Below, piece by piece: positions 9,651-17,836 of a DNA stretch of 64,000 nt. The notes below the pieces were generated by a model that was given only the letters and a program-made list of their open reading frames with translations, searched no databases and was not told where the DNA came from. The DNA comes from an uncultured Acetatifactor sp. Lineage in GTDB: Bacteria; Bacillota; Clostridia; Lachnospirales; Lachnospiraceae. The stretch covers positions 62,001 through 126,000 of the forward strand of contig CAKRRD010000001.1 in NCBI GenBank assembly GCA_934394815.1, written 5' to 3'. A program made the position numbers and the translations under genes. Each line of letters opens with the position of its first letter. The first letter of the stretch is position 1.

Positions 9651-9697
9651 AAAATCCCCTGTCAATTCAATTTTGCGGTTGGCGGGGGATTTTATAT
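9651..9697 (+). terminator. Terminator of glnN copy 1
   Basis: A 15-bp stem (9651-9665 with 9679-9693, GU pairs included) closes a 13-base loop and ends in TTTTATATTTT. Its right arm is also the left end of the 1.2 kb repeat described at 9678. Confidence 0.85.
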
Positions 9698-10886
9698 TTT
9701 ACAAAATTGACAAAAAATATATAGGATAGTAAGATAATTATTAATAAGAATTTGTAAAGGAAACATTATTGGAAATTGTGGGAAGATGGAAGTGCTTGGT
9801 TGAAATGTAAAGGAGGAAAAAGTATGAAAAAAGCAGTAGTGAATTGCAGTCTGGGTATTTTATTAGCCGCAGGCTGCTTTTTTGTCTCAGGGATTTCCGC
9901 AGAAGCTGTGGAAGGGGCAAGAACCGTACCGTACTATAGTCTGGAAGAGAATGGTGGAAACTGGGATGGAGAACATTATTATCAGACAGACGGCACAATG
10001 ATAACAGACAGTTTCTTTTTTGACGGAAAGTATACCTACTATCTCCAGATGGATGGAACACCCATGACGGAAAGGCTGACCTATCATCCGGACGGGGAAC
10101 ATGTAATCTATTTTGATGAAGCAGGACACGAAGCATTTAACAGTAACGAACATATCACAACAAGCATCGAGGGACAACCGGTAGATGATGACTGTTATTT
10201 TGGTGTATACGGTTATATGTATATAGATGAACTGGCATTTAATGAGGCGAATCCTATGTACTACAACAGCTGCGGTGTGAGAGAACATGAGGGATGGTTT
10301 CAGTTCCCGTCCGGCGATTACGGAATAGCTACCACTTACGGAAATTTAGTTAATGATAGTTTTTATTACGATCCCTTTGGAAGGGTCGTATATTGCCATT
10401 GGAACGGAACAGTAGCCAGAGGACTGATAGCGGATGATAATTACTATTATCATATGGATGAAACAGATGGACATTTGCTGGGATACTTCCCCAAAAAGGA
10501 GGGAGTCGATGCGCTGCCGGGATTCTTACATGTACCGGTGACAGGGACAACATATCCGCAGGTATGGACCTGGACGGTATATCCGTATGAAATGAGACTG
10601 CTGGGGGATAATGTATTCACCAATTCCATCAGCGACTGGAATGGAACAGATTCTGTAATAACGTATATGGACAGTCATGACAGCACATATGGCTGGGAAC
10701 TGGACATTTATAAGGATCAGAACGGACAGATCGTGAACAGCTACAATGGAGAGGGCGGAACCTATATGACATTCCGGGGAATTACAATAGGATCCACAAA
10801 AGAAGAGGTCCGGGAGGCGTATTACGAACTGATATATATTTCAGAGAATCCGTCGTATGACGGGAATTATGATCTGTTCCAGGCAT
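9678..10886 (+). repeat. 1.2 kb near-identical repeat, unit 1
   Basis: Read side by side, 9678-10886 and 13728-14936 differ at only one base (9750 A versus 13800 G). The offset is a constant 4050. The block covers the right arm of a terminator, a promoter, the ribosome site and the first 354 or so codons of a surface-protein gene. Past 10886 the copies diverge at both silent and replacement sites. This pattern fits recent gene conversion or a duplication followed by partial replacement. Confidence 0.9.
9707..9735 (+). promoter_or_regulatory. Promoter of surface-protein gene A
   Basis: TTGACA (9707-9712), a 17-base AT-rich spacer, and TAAGAT (9730-9735). It lies inside the 1.2 kb repeat, so gene A' has an identical promoter at 13757. 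Confidence 0.65.
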
Positions 10887-11329
10887 TTTGGTTACCACGA
10901 GGTTCAGCTTCAAAGGAAAAAACGAGAAGCTATACGATAAGATTTTTTTATGATGAAAACGATAGGGTACGTCGGATTTCCTACTCCAAAAATCCGGTGA
11001 CAAACAATATCGGGGTAAATCAGGAAATTCTGCGCTCAGACGGTTATACGGACACAGAATTGGATTATGTCGGATATCTGAGACATGCGTATCAACTTGC
11101 AACCGTAGAGAAAGTGAAAGATGACGAGGGGTATACCGTTGTCGATGTATCCAAAGTGGAAGGCATACAGGAAGGTGCGGAATATGCATGGTATGTACAC
11201 TCTCAACTCAAAGGATATGTAAAAATCGTGGGAGGACCGGTCTATCGTGACAATGACCCTTCTATTTATACCATTGCTGCGCAGATAACGAATCCGGATA
11301 AGACGGTAATACATATCTATGCAGAATAG
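9824..11329 (+). CDS. Secreted cell-wall-binding repeat protein A
   Basis: 501 residues with a Sec signal peptide (MKKAVVNCSLGILLAAG, cleavage near ISAEA). Aromatic and Gly-rich cell-wall-binding repeats follow, of the type YYxTDGTMxTDSFFFDGKYT and RLTYHPDGEHVIYFDEAG, seen in large surface proteins of gut Lachnospiraceae. The second half holds a module opening with FRGITIGSTKEEVREAY and ending in RFFYDENDRVRRISYSK, present also in both neighbours and possibly of BamE/BLIP-like fold (inference). No LPXTG, catalytic domain or membrane anchor is seen. ATG 9824 follows AAAGGAGG; an ATG at 9776 would spoil the signal peptide. Likely surface role: non-covalent wall or glycan binding. Confidence 0.85.
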   Translation: MKKAVVNCSLGILLAAGCFFVSGISAEAVEGARTVPYYSLEENGGNWDGEHYYQTDGTMITDSFFFDGKYTYYLQMDGTPMTERLTYHPDGEHVIYFDEAGHEAFNSNEHITTSIEGQPVDDDCYFGVYGYMYIDELAFNEANPMYYNSCGVREHEGWFQFPSGDYGIATTYGNLVNDSFYYDPFGRVVYCHWNGTVARGLIADDNYYYHMDETDGHLLGYFPKKEGVDALPGFLHVPVTGTTYPQVWTWTVYPYEMRLLGDNVFTNSISDWNGTDSVITYMDSHDSTYGWELDIYKDQNGQIVNSYNGEGGTYMTFRGITIGSTKEEVREAYYELIYISENPSYDGNYDLFQAFWLPRGSASKEKTRSYTIRFFYDENDRVRRISYSKNPVTNNIGVNQEILRSDGYTDTELDYVGYLRHAYQLATVEKVKDDEGYTVVDVSKVEGIQEGAEYAWYVHSQLKGYVKIVGGPVYRDNDPSIYTIAAQITNPDKTVIHIYAE

Positions 11330-11857
11330 GATTATATTGTATCAGGCAAAGTACAGAGGAGGAAAATAATTTGTGATCTTGGAGATAGTGATGTTTCCTC
11401 CCCGAATCATCCTGACATTATCATGGTGTTTGGAGGAACAAATGATATGTGCAGGGAACAATTTGGAATTGATAAAACGGAAGCACAAATAAAAGAGGCC
11501 ACAGATTTATTTGTTAACACATACTCCAATGTCATTCGACAGATATTTGAGAGATATTCATCATCTATTACTATTTTGTGTATTACACCATGCCATAGCT
11601 CTCTGGTTGGAGGAAATGAGAGAGCTCTCAATGCAATATGCGGAGGAATAGGGGTGGTAGTAGAACACTATAGACAGTATGGATATGATTGCAAATTAGT
11701 TAATACACAAGAAGTTGACTTGACACAGGGAATGGAGGGAAAAAACAAAGAGGAAAATGAAGAGGAATATAGTGATGGGCATCCCAATGCACTGGGAATG
11801 TCTGCTATAGCCGCTCGAGTAATAGATGTTCAATTACATGAGTATCAACCTCAGTGA
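11330..11857 (+). pseudogene. SGNH/GDSL hydrolase remnant
   Basis: The frame stays open from the stop of gene A to 11857. From ATG 11423 it encodes VFGGTNDMCREQFG, the GTND block of SGNH esterases, and near the end SDGHPNALGMSAIA, the Asp-x-x-His block. Upstream in the same frame DLGDSDV contains GDS, but only about 15 residues separate it from GGTND instead of the 60 or so of intact enzymes, and no usable start precedes it. I read it as an internally deleted or 5'-truncated esterase gene. It could still make a 144-residue protein from 11423, but the nucleophile Ser block would be missing. Confidence 0.6.
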
Positions 11858-11872
11858 TATGATAAAATAATG

Positions 11873-11917
11873 TTTTTTCAAAAAAGGTATTGCAATCCGA
11901 AAAATCTGTTGTATAGC
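11873..11917 (+). promoter_or_regulatory. Orphan copy of the glnN2 promoter
   Basis: Bases 11873-11895 match 15388-15410 exactly, including TTGCAA (-35, 11890-11895). The following spacer is the same sequence with one A lost (16 bases), and the -10 reads TATAGC (11912-11917) instead of TATAGT. It points into a dead SGNH fragment, so it looks like a displaced, slightly decayed copy. Confidence 0.55.
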
Positions 11918-12092
11918 AATCTTGTATTCAGCACTTAAAGAAAATATATTATTTTTTGGTGGTACAAATGATGCAATTCTGTCAAACGATCATTACGAGG
12001 GTGAGTTATTTTTTGAAAAACTTGAGAAACACAAATGCAATTTTGGAGGTATGGAAATAAACAGTTTTATACAAACCGAATCAGATGCGTGA
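11913..12092 (+). pseudogene. Second SGNH hydrolase fragment
   Basis: In the frame ending at TGA 12090-12092 the sequence reads ENILFFGGTNDAILSNDHYE and then about 30 more residues. FFGGTND is again the Asn-containing block of SGNH hydrolases. There is no start codon, no GDS block and no terminal DxxH block. It sits right behind the orphan promoter copy and just before surface gene B. It is a short relic, not a gene. Confidence 0.45.
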
Positions 12093-12105
12093 AAGGGGGA
12101 ATTTT

Positions 12106-13683
12106 ATGCATACTTTTTTCAAATCCATATTGCCGCTATGTGCTTTATCCGGGGCACTGGCAGTCAGTTTGAATGTTCAGGCGGCAAGTGCTGACACAAC
12201 GGATACTACAGAAATATCAACTGGTGAGAGAACCGGAGCGAGGACGGTTCCACACTATACCTTTTCGGGCACACCCGGAGAGATTGGCACGGGAAGCAAT
12301 GGTGACACATGGGATGGTACATACTATTACTTGCCGGATGGTGTGCTTGCAACAGAATGTTTCTTTTGCGATGGTGTAAATACCTATTATTTACAAAACG
12401 ATGGAACACCCATGAAGGACAGACTGACCTATCATCCGGATGGGGAACATATTATATACTTTGACCCCAGGGGACATGAGACATTTAATGAAAGCAGGAC
12501 GGTTTGCAAAAGCATAACCGGCGAAGATATCAATAAGGAATATTATTTTGATGTATATGGCTTTATGTACATAGACCAGCTTACTTTTCTTTCCGGTGAT
12601 TCAAATAATCCATCATATTTTGACTATGCAGGTGCAAGAGTAAAAGACGGGCAATATTCGTTGCCGGATGGAGATTTGGTAATAGCAGATAAATATGGCA
12701 GACTGATCAATAATGAGTTTACCTATGACGCATTTGGAAGAATTGTTTATTGCAACTGGAATGGAACTTTTGCAAAAGGGACACTGTCAGACAACAATTA
12801 TTTTTATGCGTTTGATGAAGAGGATGGTCATTTATTGAATTATTATCCGACGGAAACCTGTGAAAGTGGTGCGGTTCCCTTTGCGTCCCTTTTATTCTAT
12901 CTTGATGAAATGGGCATTAATAAAGGGGCGTGCTATTATGAGATGCGATTGATAGGAAATAATGATATTACCAATTCCATGACTGACTGGTACGGCTCGG
13001 AGAATGTCATGGACTATATGAACAATATCGATGATGAGTATTGGAAACTGTCCATTTATAAAGATGACAATGGGAATATCGTAAATGATGTTACGGGAAC
13101 GTCGGGAAGCTATGCAACGATACGTGGAATAACCATCGGATCTGACAAGTCAGTGGTACGAAATGCTTATGGAATTCCCCAGTATTCCGGCGAAAACTGG
13201 GATTGGTACAGTGTATGCTGGAATCATAACGATAAGTATGCCGTGAGCTGGAAGGAAAGTTATGCTATTGTCCATTATGGAATTCGTTTTTATTATGATG
13301 ACAATGGGATAGTCAATAAAATGGTGTATCAAAGATATCCGATGCTGGAGGGCTATGTAAATAATGTTCCGATCATGCAGGATGTACAGGATATAACTTC
13401 CTACTATGCGAGAAGAGAAATCATCAGAGTAGATGCAGAAAAGGGAAAAACAGTAGAAGTAGATGCCTCAGTATCTAAATATGCCACGGGTGACTGCACA
13501 TACCAGTGGTATGCCGTAGAACCGACAAAAGTTGCGATTCACAATGGTGATGATGTTGAGAAAATTGAAGGAGCGAATGGTAGCAGCTTTACGTTTGATG
13601 TTGAAAAATATCCCGATGGTGTATATTGCCGGGTGACGACTTCAGATAATATTCCATATCATGTATTTTTCTTGAAAAAATAA
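12106..13683 (+). CDS. Secreted cell-wall-binding repeat protein B
   Basis: 525 residues, paralogue of protein A. It has a signal peptide (cleavage near NVQA), the same ARTVPHYTF opening, cell-wall-binding repeats (DGVLATECFFCDG, RLTYHPDGEHIIYFDPRG) and the IRGITIGSDKSVVRNAYG module. Its last 100 residues differ: VEVDASVSKYATGDCTYQWY looks like an Ig-like fold. ATG 12106 is preferred because GGGGGA lies seven bases upstream; ATG 12085 is possible. It is clearly more diverged from A and A' than those are from each other. Probably a wall-associated surface protein; ligand unknown. Confidence 0.83.
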   Translation: MHTFFKSILPLCALSGALAVSLNVQAASADTTDTTEISTGERTGARTVPHYTFSGTPGEIGTGSNGDTWDGTYYYLPDGVLATECFFCDGVNTYYLQNDGTPMKDRLTYHPDGEHIIYFDPRGHETFNESRTVCKSITGEDINKEYYFDVYGFMYIDQLTFLSGDSNNPSYFDYAGARVKDGQYSLPDGDLVIADKYGRLINNEFTYDAFGRIVYCNWNGTFAKGTLSDNNYFYAFDEEDGHLLNYYPTETCESGAVPFASLLFYLDEMGINKGACYYEMRLIGNNDITNSMTDWYGSENVMDYMNNIDDEYWKLSIYKDDNGNIVNDVTGTSGSYATIRGITIGSDKSVVRNAYGIPQYSGENWDWYSVCWNHNDKYAVSWKESYAIVHYGIRFYYDDNGIVNKMVYQRYPMLEGYVNNVPIMQDVQDITSYYARREIIRVDAEKGKTVEVDASVSKYATGDCTYQWYAVEPTKVAIHNGDDVEKIEGANGSSFTFDVEKYPDGVYCRVTTSDNIPYHVFFLKK

Positions 13684-13699
13684 AAATAGTGCAGTATGG

Positions 13700-13747
13700 A
13701 AAATCCCCTGCTAATTCGATTTTTGGAGTTGGCGGGGGATTTTATAT
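13700..13747 (+). terminator. Terminator of surface-protein gene B
   Basis: AAAATCCCCTGCTAA (13700-13714) pairs with 13729-13743, followed by a T-rich tail. The left arm differs from its homologue at 9651 in two adjacent bases, yet both forms still pair with the identical right arm through GC and GU pairs. Confidence 0.85.
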
Positions 13748-14936
13748 TTTACAAAATTGACAAAAAATATATAGGATAGTAAGATAATTATTAATAAGAG
13801 TTTGTAAAGGAAACATTATTGGAAATTGTGGGAAGATGGAAGTGCTTGGTTGAAATGTAAAGGAGGAAAAAGTATGAAAAAAGCAGTAGTGAATTGCAGT
13901 CTGGGTATTTTATTAGCCGCAGGCTGCTTTTTTGTCTCAGGGATTTCCGCAGAAGCTGTGGAAGGGGCAAGAACCGTACCGTACTATAGTCTGGAAGAGA
14001 ATGGTGGAAACTGGGATGGAGAACATTATTATCAGACAGACGGCACAATGATAACAGACAGTTTCTTTTTTGACGGAAAGTATACCTACTATCTCCAGAT
14101 GGATGGAACACCCATGACGGAAAGGCTGACCTATCATCCGGACGGGGAACATGTAATCTATTTTGATGAAGCAGGACACGAAGCATTTAACAGTAACGAA
14201 CATATCACAACAAGCATCGAGGGACAACCGGTAGATGATGACTGTTATTTTGGTGTATACGGTTATATGTATATAGATGAACTGGCATTTAATGAGGCGA
14301 ATCCTATGTACTACAACAGCTGCGGTGTGAGAGAACATGAGGGATGGTTTCAGTTCCCGTCCGGCGATTACGGAATAGCTACCACTTACGGAAATTTAGT
14401 TAATGATAGTTTTTATTACGATCCCTTTGGAAGGGTCGTATATTGCCATTGGAACGGAACAGTAGCCAGAGGACTGATAGCGGATGATAATTACTATTAT
14501 CATATGGATGAAACAGATGGACATTTGCTGGGATACTTCCCCAAAAAGGAGGGAGTCGATGCGCTGCCGGGATTCTTACATGTACCGGTGACAGGGACAA
14601 CATATCCGCAGGTATGGACCTGGACGGTATATCCGTATGAAATGAGACTGCTGGGGGATAATGTATTCACCAATTCCATCAGCGACTGGAATGGAACAGA
14701 TTCTGTAATAACGTATATGGACAGTCATGACAGCACATATGGCTGGGAACTGGACATTTATAAGGATCAGAACGGACAGATCGTGAACAGCTACAATGGA
14801 GAGGGCGGAACCTATATGACATTCCGGGGAATTACAATAGGATCCACAAAAGAAGAGGTCCGGGAGGCGTATTACGAACTGATATATATTTCAGAGAATC
14901 CGTCGTATGACGGGAATTATGATCTGTTCCAGGCAT
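13728..14936 (+). repeat. 1.2 kb near-identical repeat, unit 2
   Basis: Partner of 9678-10886, in direct orientation, one difference seen. It ends inside the surface gene A' at the same codon where copy A starts to diverge. Confidence 0.9.
13757..13785 (+). promoter_or_regulatory. Promoter of surface-protein gene A'
   Basis: TTGACA (13757-13762), 17-base spacer, TAAGAT (13780-13785), identical to the promoter of gene A. Confidence 0.65.
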
Positions 14937-15379
14937 ATTGTTTACCGACAATTTCAACTATACAGGGAGCAACGAGAAGCTATACAATAAGATTTTTTTA
15001 TGATGAAAACGATAGGGTACGTCGGATTTCCTACTCCAAAAATCCGGTGGCATATTATATTGGAGTAAATCAGGAAATTTTGTATGAATACGGTTATAGA
15101 GATACAGAATTGGATTATGTCGGATATCTGCGACATGCGTATCAACATGCAACTGTAGAGAAAGTGAAGGATGACGAGGGGTATACTGTTGTCGATGCAT
15201 CCAAAGTAGAGGGTATACAGGAAGGTGCGGAATATGCATGGTATGTACACACTCGACTCAGAGGACATTTGAAGATTGTGGGAGGACCGGTTTACCGCGA
15301 CAATGACCCTTCTATTTATGCCATTGCTGCGCAGATAACGAATCCGGATAAAACGGTAATACATATCGATGTAGAATAG
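13874..15379 (+). CDS. Secreted cell-wall-binding repeat protein A'
   Basis: 501 residues, the same length as protein A. The protein sequence is identical to A from the signal peptide to about residue 354 (NYDLFQA). It then differs in clusters, for example CLPTISTIQGATRS against WLPRGSASKEKTRS, and around GVNQEIL and the final 40 residues. The domain plan is the same: signal peptide, wall-binding repeats, ITIGSTKEEV module. ATG 13874 follows AAAGGAGG. The two proteins thus share one binding half and expose different C-terminal faces (inference). No anchor or enzyme motif seen. Confidence 0.85.
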   Translation: MKKAVVNCSLGILLAAGCFFVSGISAEAVEGARTVPYYSLEENGGNWDGEHYYQTDGTMITDSFFFDGKYTYYLQMDGTPMTERLTYHPDGEHVIYFDEAGHEAFNSNEHITTSIEGQPVDDDCYFGVYGYMYIDELAFNEANPMYYNSCGVREHEGWFQFPSGDYGIATTYGNLVNDSFYYDPFGRVVYCHWNGTVARGLIADDNYYYHMDETDGHLLGYFPKKEGVDALPGFLHVPVTGTTYPQVWTWTVYPYEMRLLGDNVFTNSISDWNGTDSVITYMDSHDSTYGWELDIYKDQNGQIVNSYNGEGGTYMTFRGITIGSTKEEVREAYYELIYISENPSYDGNYDLFQAYCLPTISTIQGATRSYTIRFFYDENDRVRRISYSKNPVAYYIGVNQEILYEYGYRDTELDYVGYLRHAYQHATVEKVKDDEGYTVVDASKVEGIQEGAEYAWYVHTRLRGHLKIVGGPVYRDNDPSIYAIAAQITNPDKTVIHIDVE

Positions 15380-15387
15380 GATTACAA

Positions 15388-15433
15388 TTTTTTCAAAAAA
15401 GGTATTGCAATCCGAAAAAATCTGTTGTATAGT
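15388..15433 (+). promoter_or_regulatory. Promoter of the second glnN
   Basis: TTGCAA (15405-15410), 17-base spacer, TATAGT (15428-15433), with a T6-C-A6 upstream element. The upstream 23 bases recur at 11873 (identical) and at 19587 before the tRNA (two differences). Transcription should start near 15440. Confidence 0.7.
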
Positions 15434-15444
15434 AATGAACCATA

Positions 15445-15458
15445 GAGGAGCGATCCTC
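15445..15458 (+). promoter_or_regulatory. Small hexaloop hairpin in the glnN2 leader
   Basis: GAGG (15445-15448) and CCTC (15455-15458) enclose the six-base loop AGCGAT at the very start of the predicted transcript. A at loop position 1 and G at position 4 match the loop rule of ANTAR-protein target RNAs. A second hexaloop hairpin, which those targets need, is not clear before the terminator; CGCA/TGCG with an inner TGAA/TTCA (15458-15481) can pair but closes a five-base loop. Confidence 0.35.
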
Positions 15459-15486
15459 GCAAGTGAATATTTTTCAATGCGAAACG

Positions 15487-15522
15487 AAGGCGTTTACACT
15501 AGGGAGTGTAGCGCCTTTTTTG
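15487..15522 (+). terminator. Leader terminator (attenuator) upstream of glnN2
   Basis: AAGGCGTTTACACT (15487-15500) pairs with AGTGTAGCGCCTT (15505-15517) with one bulge, loop AGGG, then six Ts. It lies between the promoter at 15405 and the coding start at 15581, so it would stop glnN2 transcription unless overcome. The stem foot AAGGCG/CGCCTT recurs in the leader at 48321. Confidence 0.75.
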
Positions 15523-15580
15523 TTGTGTCGGTGAAGTCGCAGGAAGCATGAAAAATAGGGAAAATAAGGAGGAAACGAAG

Positions 15581-17692
15581 ATGAGTGAAGTATTAAATGT
15601 GGAAGAAATCTTTGGCAGTAAGGTATTCACTCTGGGTAAAATGAGGGAAAGATTACCCAAGAGCGTCTACAAGGAAGTGAAGAAGATCATTGATCACGGC
15701 GGAGAGCTGTCTCTGGCAACCGCTGATGTTGTAGCAAAGGCAATGAAGGATTGGGCCATCGAGAACGGCGCGACCCATTATACTCACTGGTTCCAGCCTC
15801 TGACCGGTATTACGGCCGAGAAGCACGACGCATTCGTAACCCATCCCGATGAGAACGGCAAGATGATCATGGAGTTCTCCGGTAAGGAACTGATCAAGGG
15901 CGAGCCTGATGCATCTTCCTTCCCCTCCGGCGGACTGAGAGCTACCTTCGAGGCAAGAGGCTATACCGCATGGGATATCACTTCTCCCGCATTCCTGAAA
16001 GAGGATGCAACCGGCGTGATCCTCTGCATTCCCACTGCTTTCTGCTCTTACAAGGGTGAGGCACTGGATAAGAAGACACCGCTTCTTCGTTCCATGGAAG
16101 CTGTCAGCACACAGGCACTGCGTATCGTAAGACTGTTCGGCAACACGGAAGCTACCAAGGTTGTGGCAAGTGTAGGACCGGAGCAGGAATATTTCCTGGT
16201 AGACAGGGATAAATACTTAAAGCGTGAAGACCTGATCTTCGCCGGACGTACCCTGTTCGGTGCACCCGCACCCAAGGGACAGGAACTGGAGGATCATTAC
16301 TTCGGTACCATCCGCGAGAGAATCGGTTCCTTCATGAAGGATCTGAACATTGAACTGTGGAAGCTGGGCGTGACCGCCAAGACACAGCATAACGAAGTGG
16401 CTCCCGCACAGCACGAACTGGCTCCCATTTATGAGACTGCCAACATTGCTGTAGACCATAACCAGCTGGTGATGGAGACCATGAAGAAAGTAGCCGGCCG
16501 TCATGGAATGACCTGCCTGCTGCATGAGAAGCCTTTCGCCGGAGTGAATGGTTCCGGTAAACATAATAACTGGTCCCTGGGAACCGACAACGGTGTGAAC
16601 CTTCTGGATCCCGGCGACACTCCTAACGAGAACATCCAGTTCCTGTTAGTACTGGCATGCATCCTGAAAGCCGTAGATACCCATGCAGATCTGCTTCGTC
16701 AGAGTGCCTCCGATGTCGGCAACGATCACAGACTGGGAGCCAATGAGGCACCCCCTGCCATCATTTCCGTATTCCTGGGTGAACAGCTGGAGGATGTGGT
16801 AAAGCAGCTGGTAGAGACCGGTGATGCTACCCATTCCATCCAGGGCGGCAAGCTGCTGACCGGCGTATCCACTCTGCCGGATCTGGATAAGGATGCCACC
16901 GACCGTAACAGAACTTCACCGTTTGCTTTCACCGGCAACAAGTTTGAGTTCCGTATGGTAGGTAGTGCAGACTCCATCGCCAGCCCCAACACCACTCTGA
17001 ACGCTATCGTTGCAGAAGCTTTCTGCGAGGCAGCAGACATTCTGGAGAAGGCAGACGACTTCGATATTGCGGTACATGACCTGATCAAGAAGTACCTGAC
17101 TGAGCATCAGAGAATTATCTTCAACGGCAACGGCTATTCCGAGGAATGGGTAGAAGAGGCAGCCAGAAGAGGACTTCCCAACATCAAGTCCATGGTAGAA
17201 GCTTCCGAGACTCTGACCACCGAGAAGTCCATCAAGCTGTTTGAAAAGTTTGGTATCTTCACCGAGGCAGAATTGAGATCCCGTGAGGAGGTTCTGTATG
17301 AAACCTACTCCAAGACCATTAACATTGAAGCACTGACCATGGTAGACATGGCGAAGAAGCAGTACATTCCCGCAGTTATGGAGTATACCAGGACGCTGGC
17401 AGATACCGTACTGGCTGTTAAGAGCGCAGGCGCGGATGCAACCGTACAGACCATGGTACTGAAGAGCATTTCCGAGAAGCTGGCAGAGGCACAGTCTGCA
17501 GAGACTACTCTGGAGGATAAGCTGGCAGAGGCAGCAGCCATCGAAGATCCCAAGAAGCTTGCTTTCTTCTATAAAGATGTGGTACATACCACAATGGATG
17601 ACCTGAGAACTCCTGTGGATGAACTGGAGATGATGGTCGATAAGAAGGTATGGCCGGTACCTACCTATGGCGATCTGATCTTTGAAGTATAA
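15581..17692 (+). CDS. glnN: Glutamine synthetase type III (copy 2)
   Basis: 703-residue GSIII, homologous along its full length to copy 1 and matching at roughly three of four positions by eye. It keeps the usual [23 protein letters not shown] and [19 protein letters not shown] motifs. AAGGAGG precedes ATG 15581; the in-frame ATG at 15548 lies upstream of that site. It has its own promoter and a leader terminator, so its control differs from copy 1. The codons look like those of a highly expressed gene (AAG, GAG, GGC-rich). A strong GAAA-loop terminator follows. Confidence 0.95.
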   Translation: MSEVLNVEEIFGSKVFTLGKMRERLPKSVYKEVKKIIDHGGELSLATADVVAKAMKDWAIENGATHYTHWFQPLTGITAEKHDAFVTHPDENGKMIMEFSGKELIKGEPDASSFPSGGLRATFEARGYTAWDITSPAFLKEDATGVILCIPTAFCSYKGEALDKKTPLLRSMEAVSTQALRIVRLFGNTEATKVVASVGPEQEYFLVDRDKYLKREDLIFAGRTLFGAPAPKGQELEDHYFGTIRERIGSFMKDLNIELWKLGVTAKTQHNEVAPAQHELAPIYETANIAVDHNQLVMETMKKVAGRHGMTCLLHEKPFAGVNGSGKHNNWSLGTDNGVNLLDPGDTPNENIQFLLVLACILKAVDTHADLLRQSASDVGNDHRLGANEAPPAIISVFLGEQLEDVVKQLVETGDATHSIQGGKLLTGVSTLPDLDKDATDRNRTSPFAFTGNKFEFRMVGSADSIASPNTTLNAIVAEAFCEAADILEKADDFDIAVHDLIKKYLTEHQRIIFNGNGYSEEWVEEAARRGLPNIKSMVEASETLTTEKSIKLFEKFGIFTEAELRSREEVLYETYSKTINIEALTMVDMAKKQYIPAVMEYTRTLADTVLAVKSAGADATVQTMVLKSISEKLAEAQSAETTLEDKLAEAAAIEDPKKLAFFYKDVVHTTMDDLRTPVDELEMMVDKKVWPVPTYGDLIFEV

Positions 17693-17740
17693 ACAGCATT
17701 GCAAATACCATAATACATTTCTCTCATTGTGTTGAATAGG

Positions 17741-17776
17741 ACGGGGCTTACCGCGAAAGCGGCAGGCCTCGTTTTG
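17741..17776 (+). terminator. Terminator of glnN copy 2
   Basis: A 14-base arm (17741-17754) pairs with 17759-17772 with one mismatch around a GAAA tetraloop, followed by TTTTG. Very stable. Confidence 0.9.
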
Positions 17777-17801
17777 TTATATATTCATCTTTTTCTCGTC
17801 G

Positions 17802-17830
17802 TTGCGATGTCGAAAATCCTGTGTTATGAT
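17802..17830 (+). promoter_or_regulatory. Promoter abutting the 17837 gene
   Basis: TTGCGA (17802-17807), 17-base spacer, TATGAT (17825-17830). The predicted start of transcription (17836-17838) coincides with the ATG at 17837. Confidence 0.5.
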
Positions 17831-17836
17831 AACTAT

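Noticed and set aside
9678..14936. Assembly duplication as the cause of the 1.2 kb repeat
   Set aside because: The copies diverge clearly after 10886/14936, differ at 9750/13800, and have different left flanks and a different gene between them, so at least two real genes exist. Only a local mis-assembly of the identical part remains possible.
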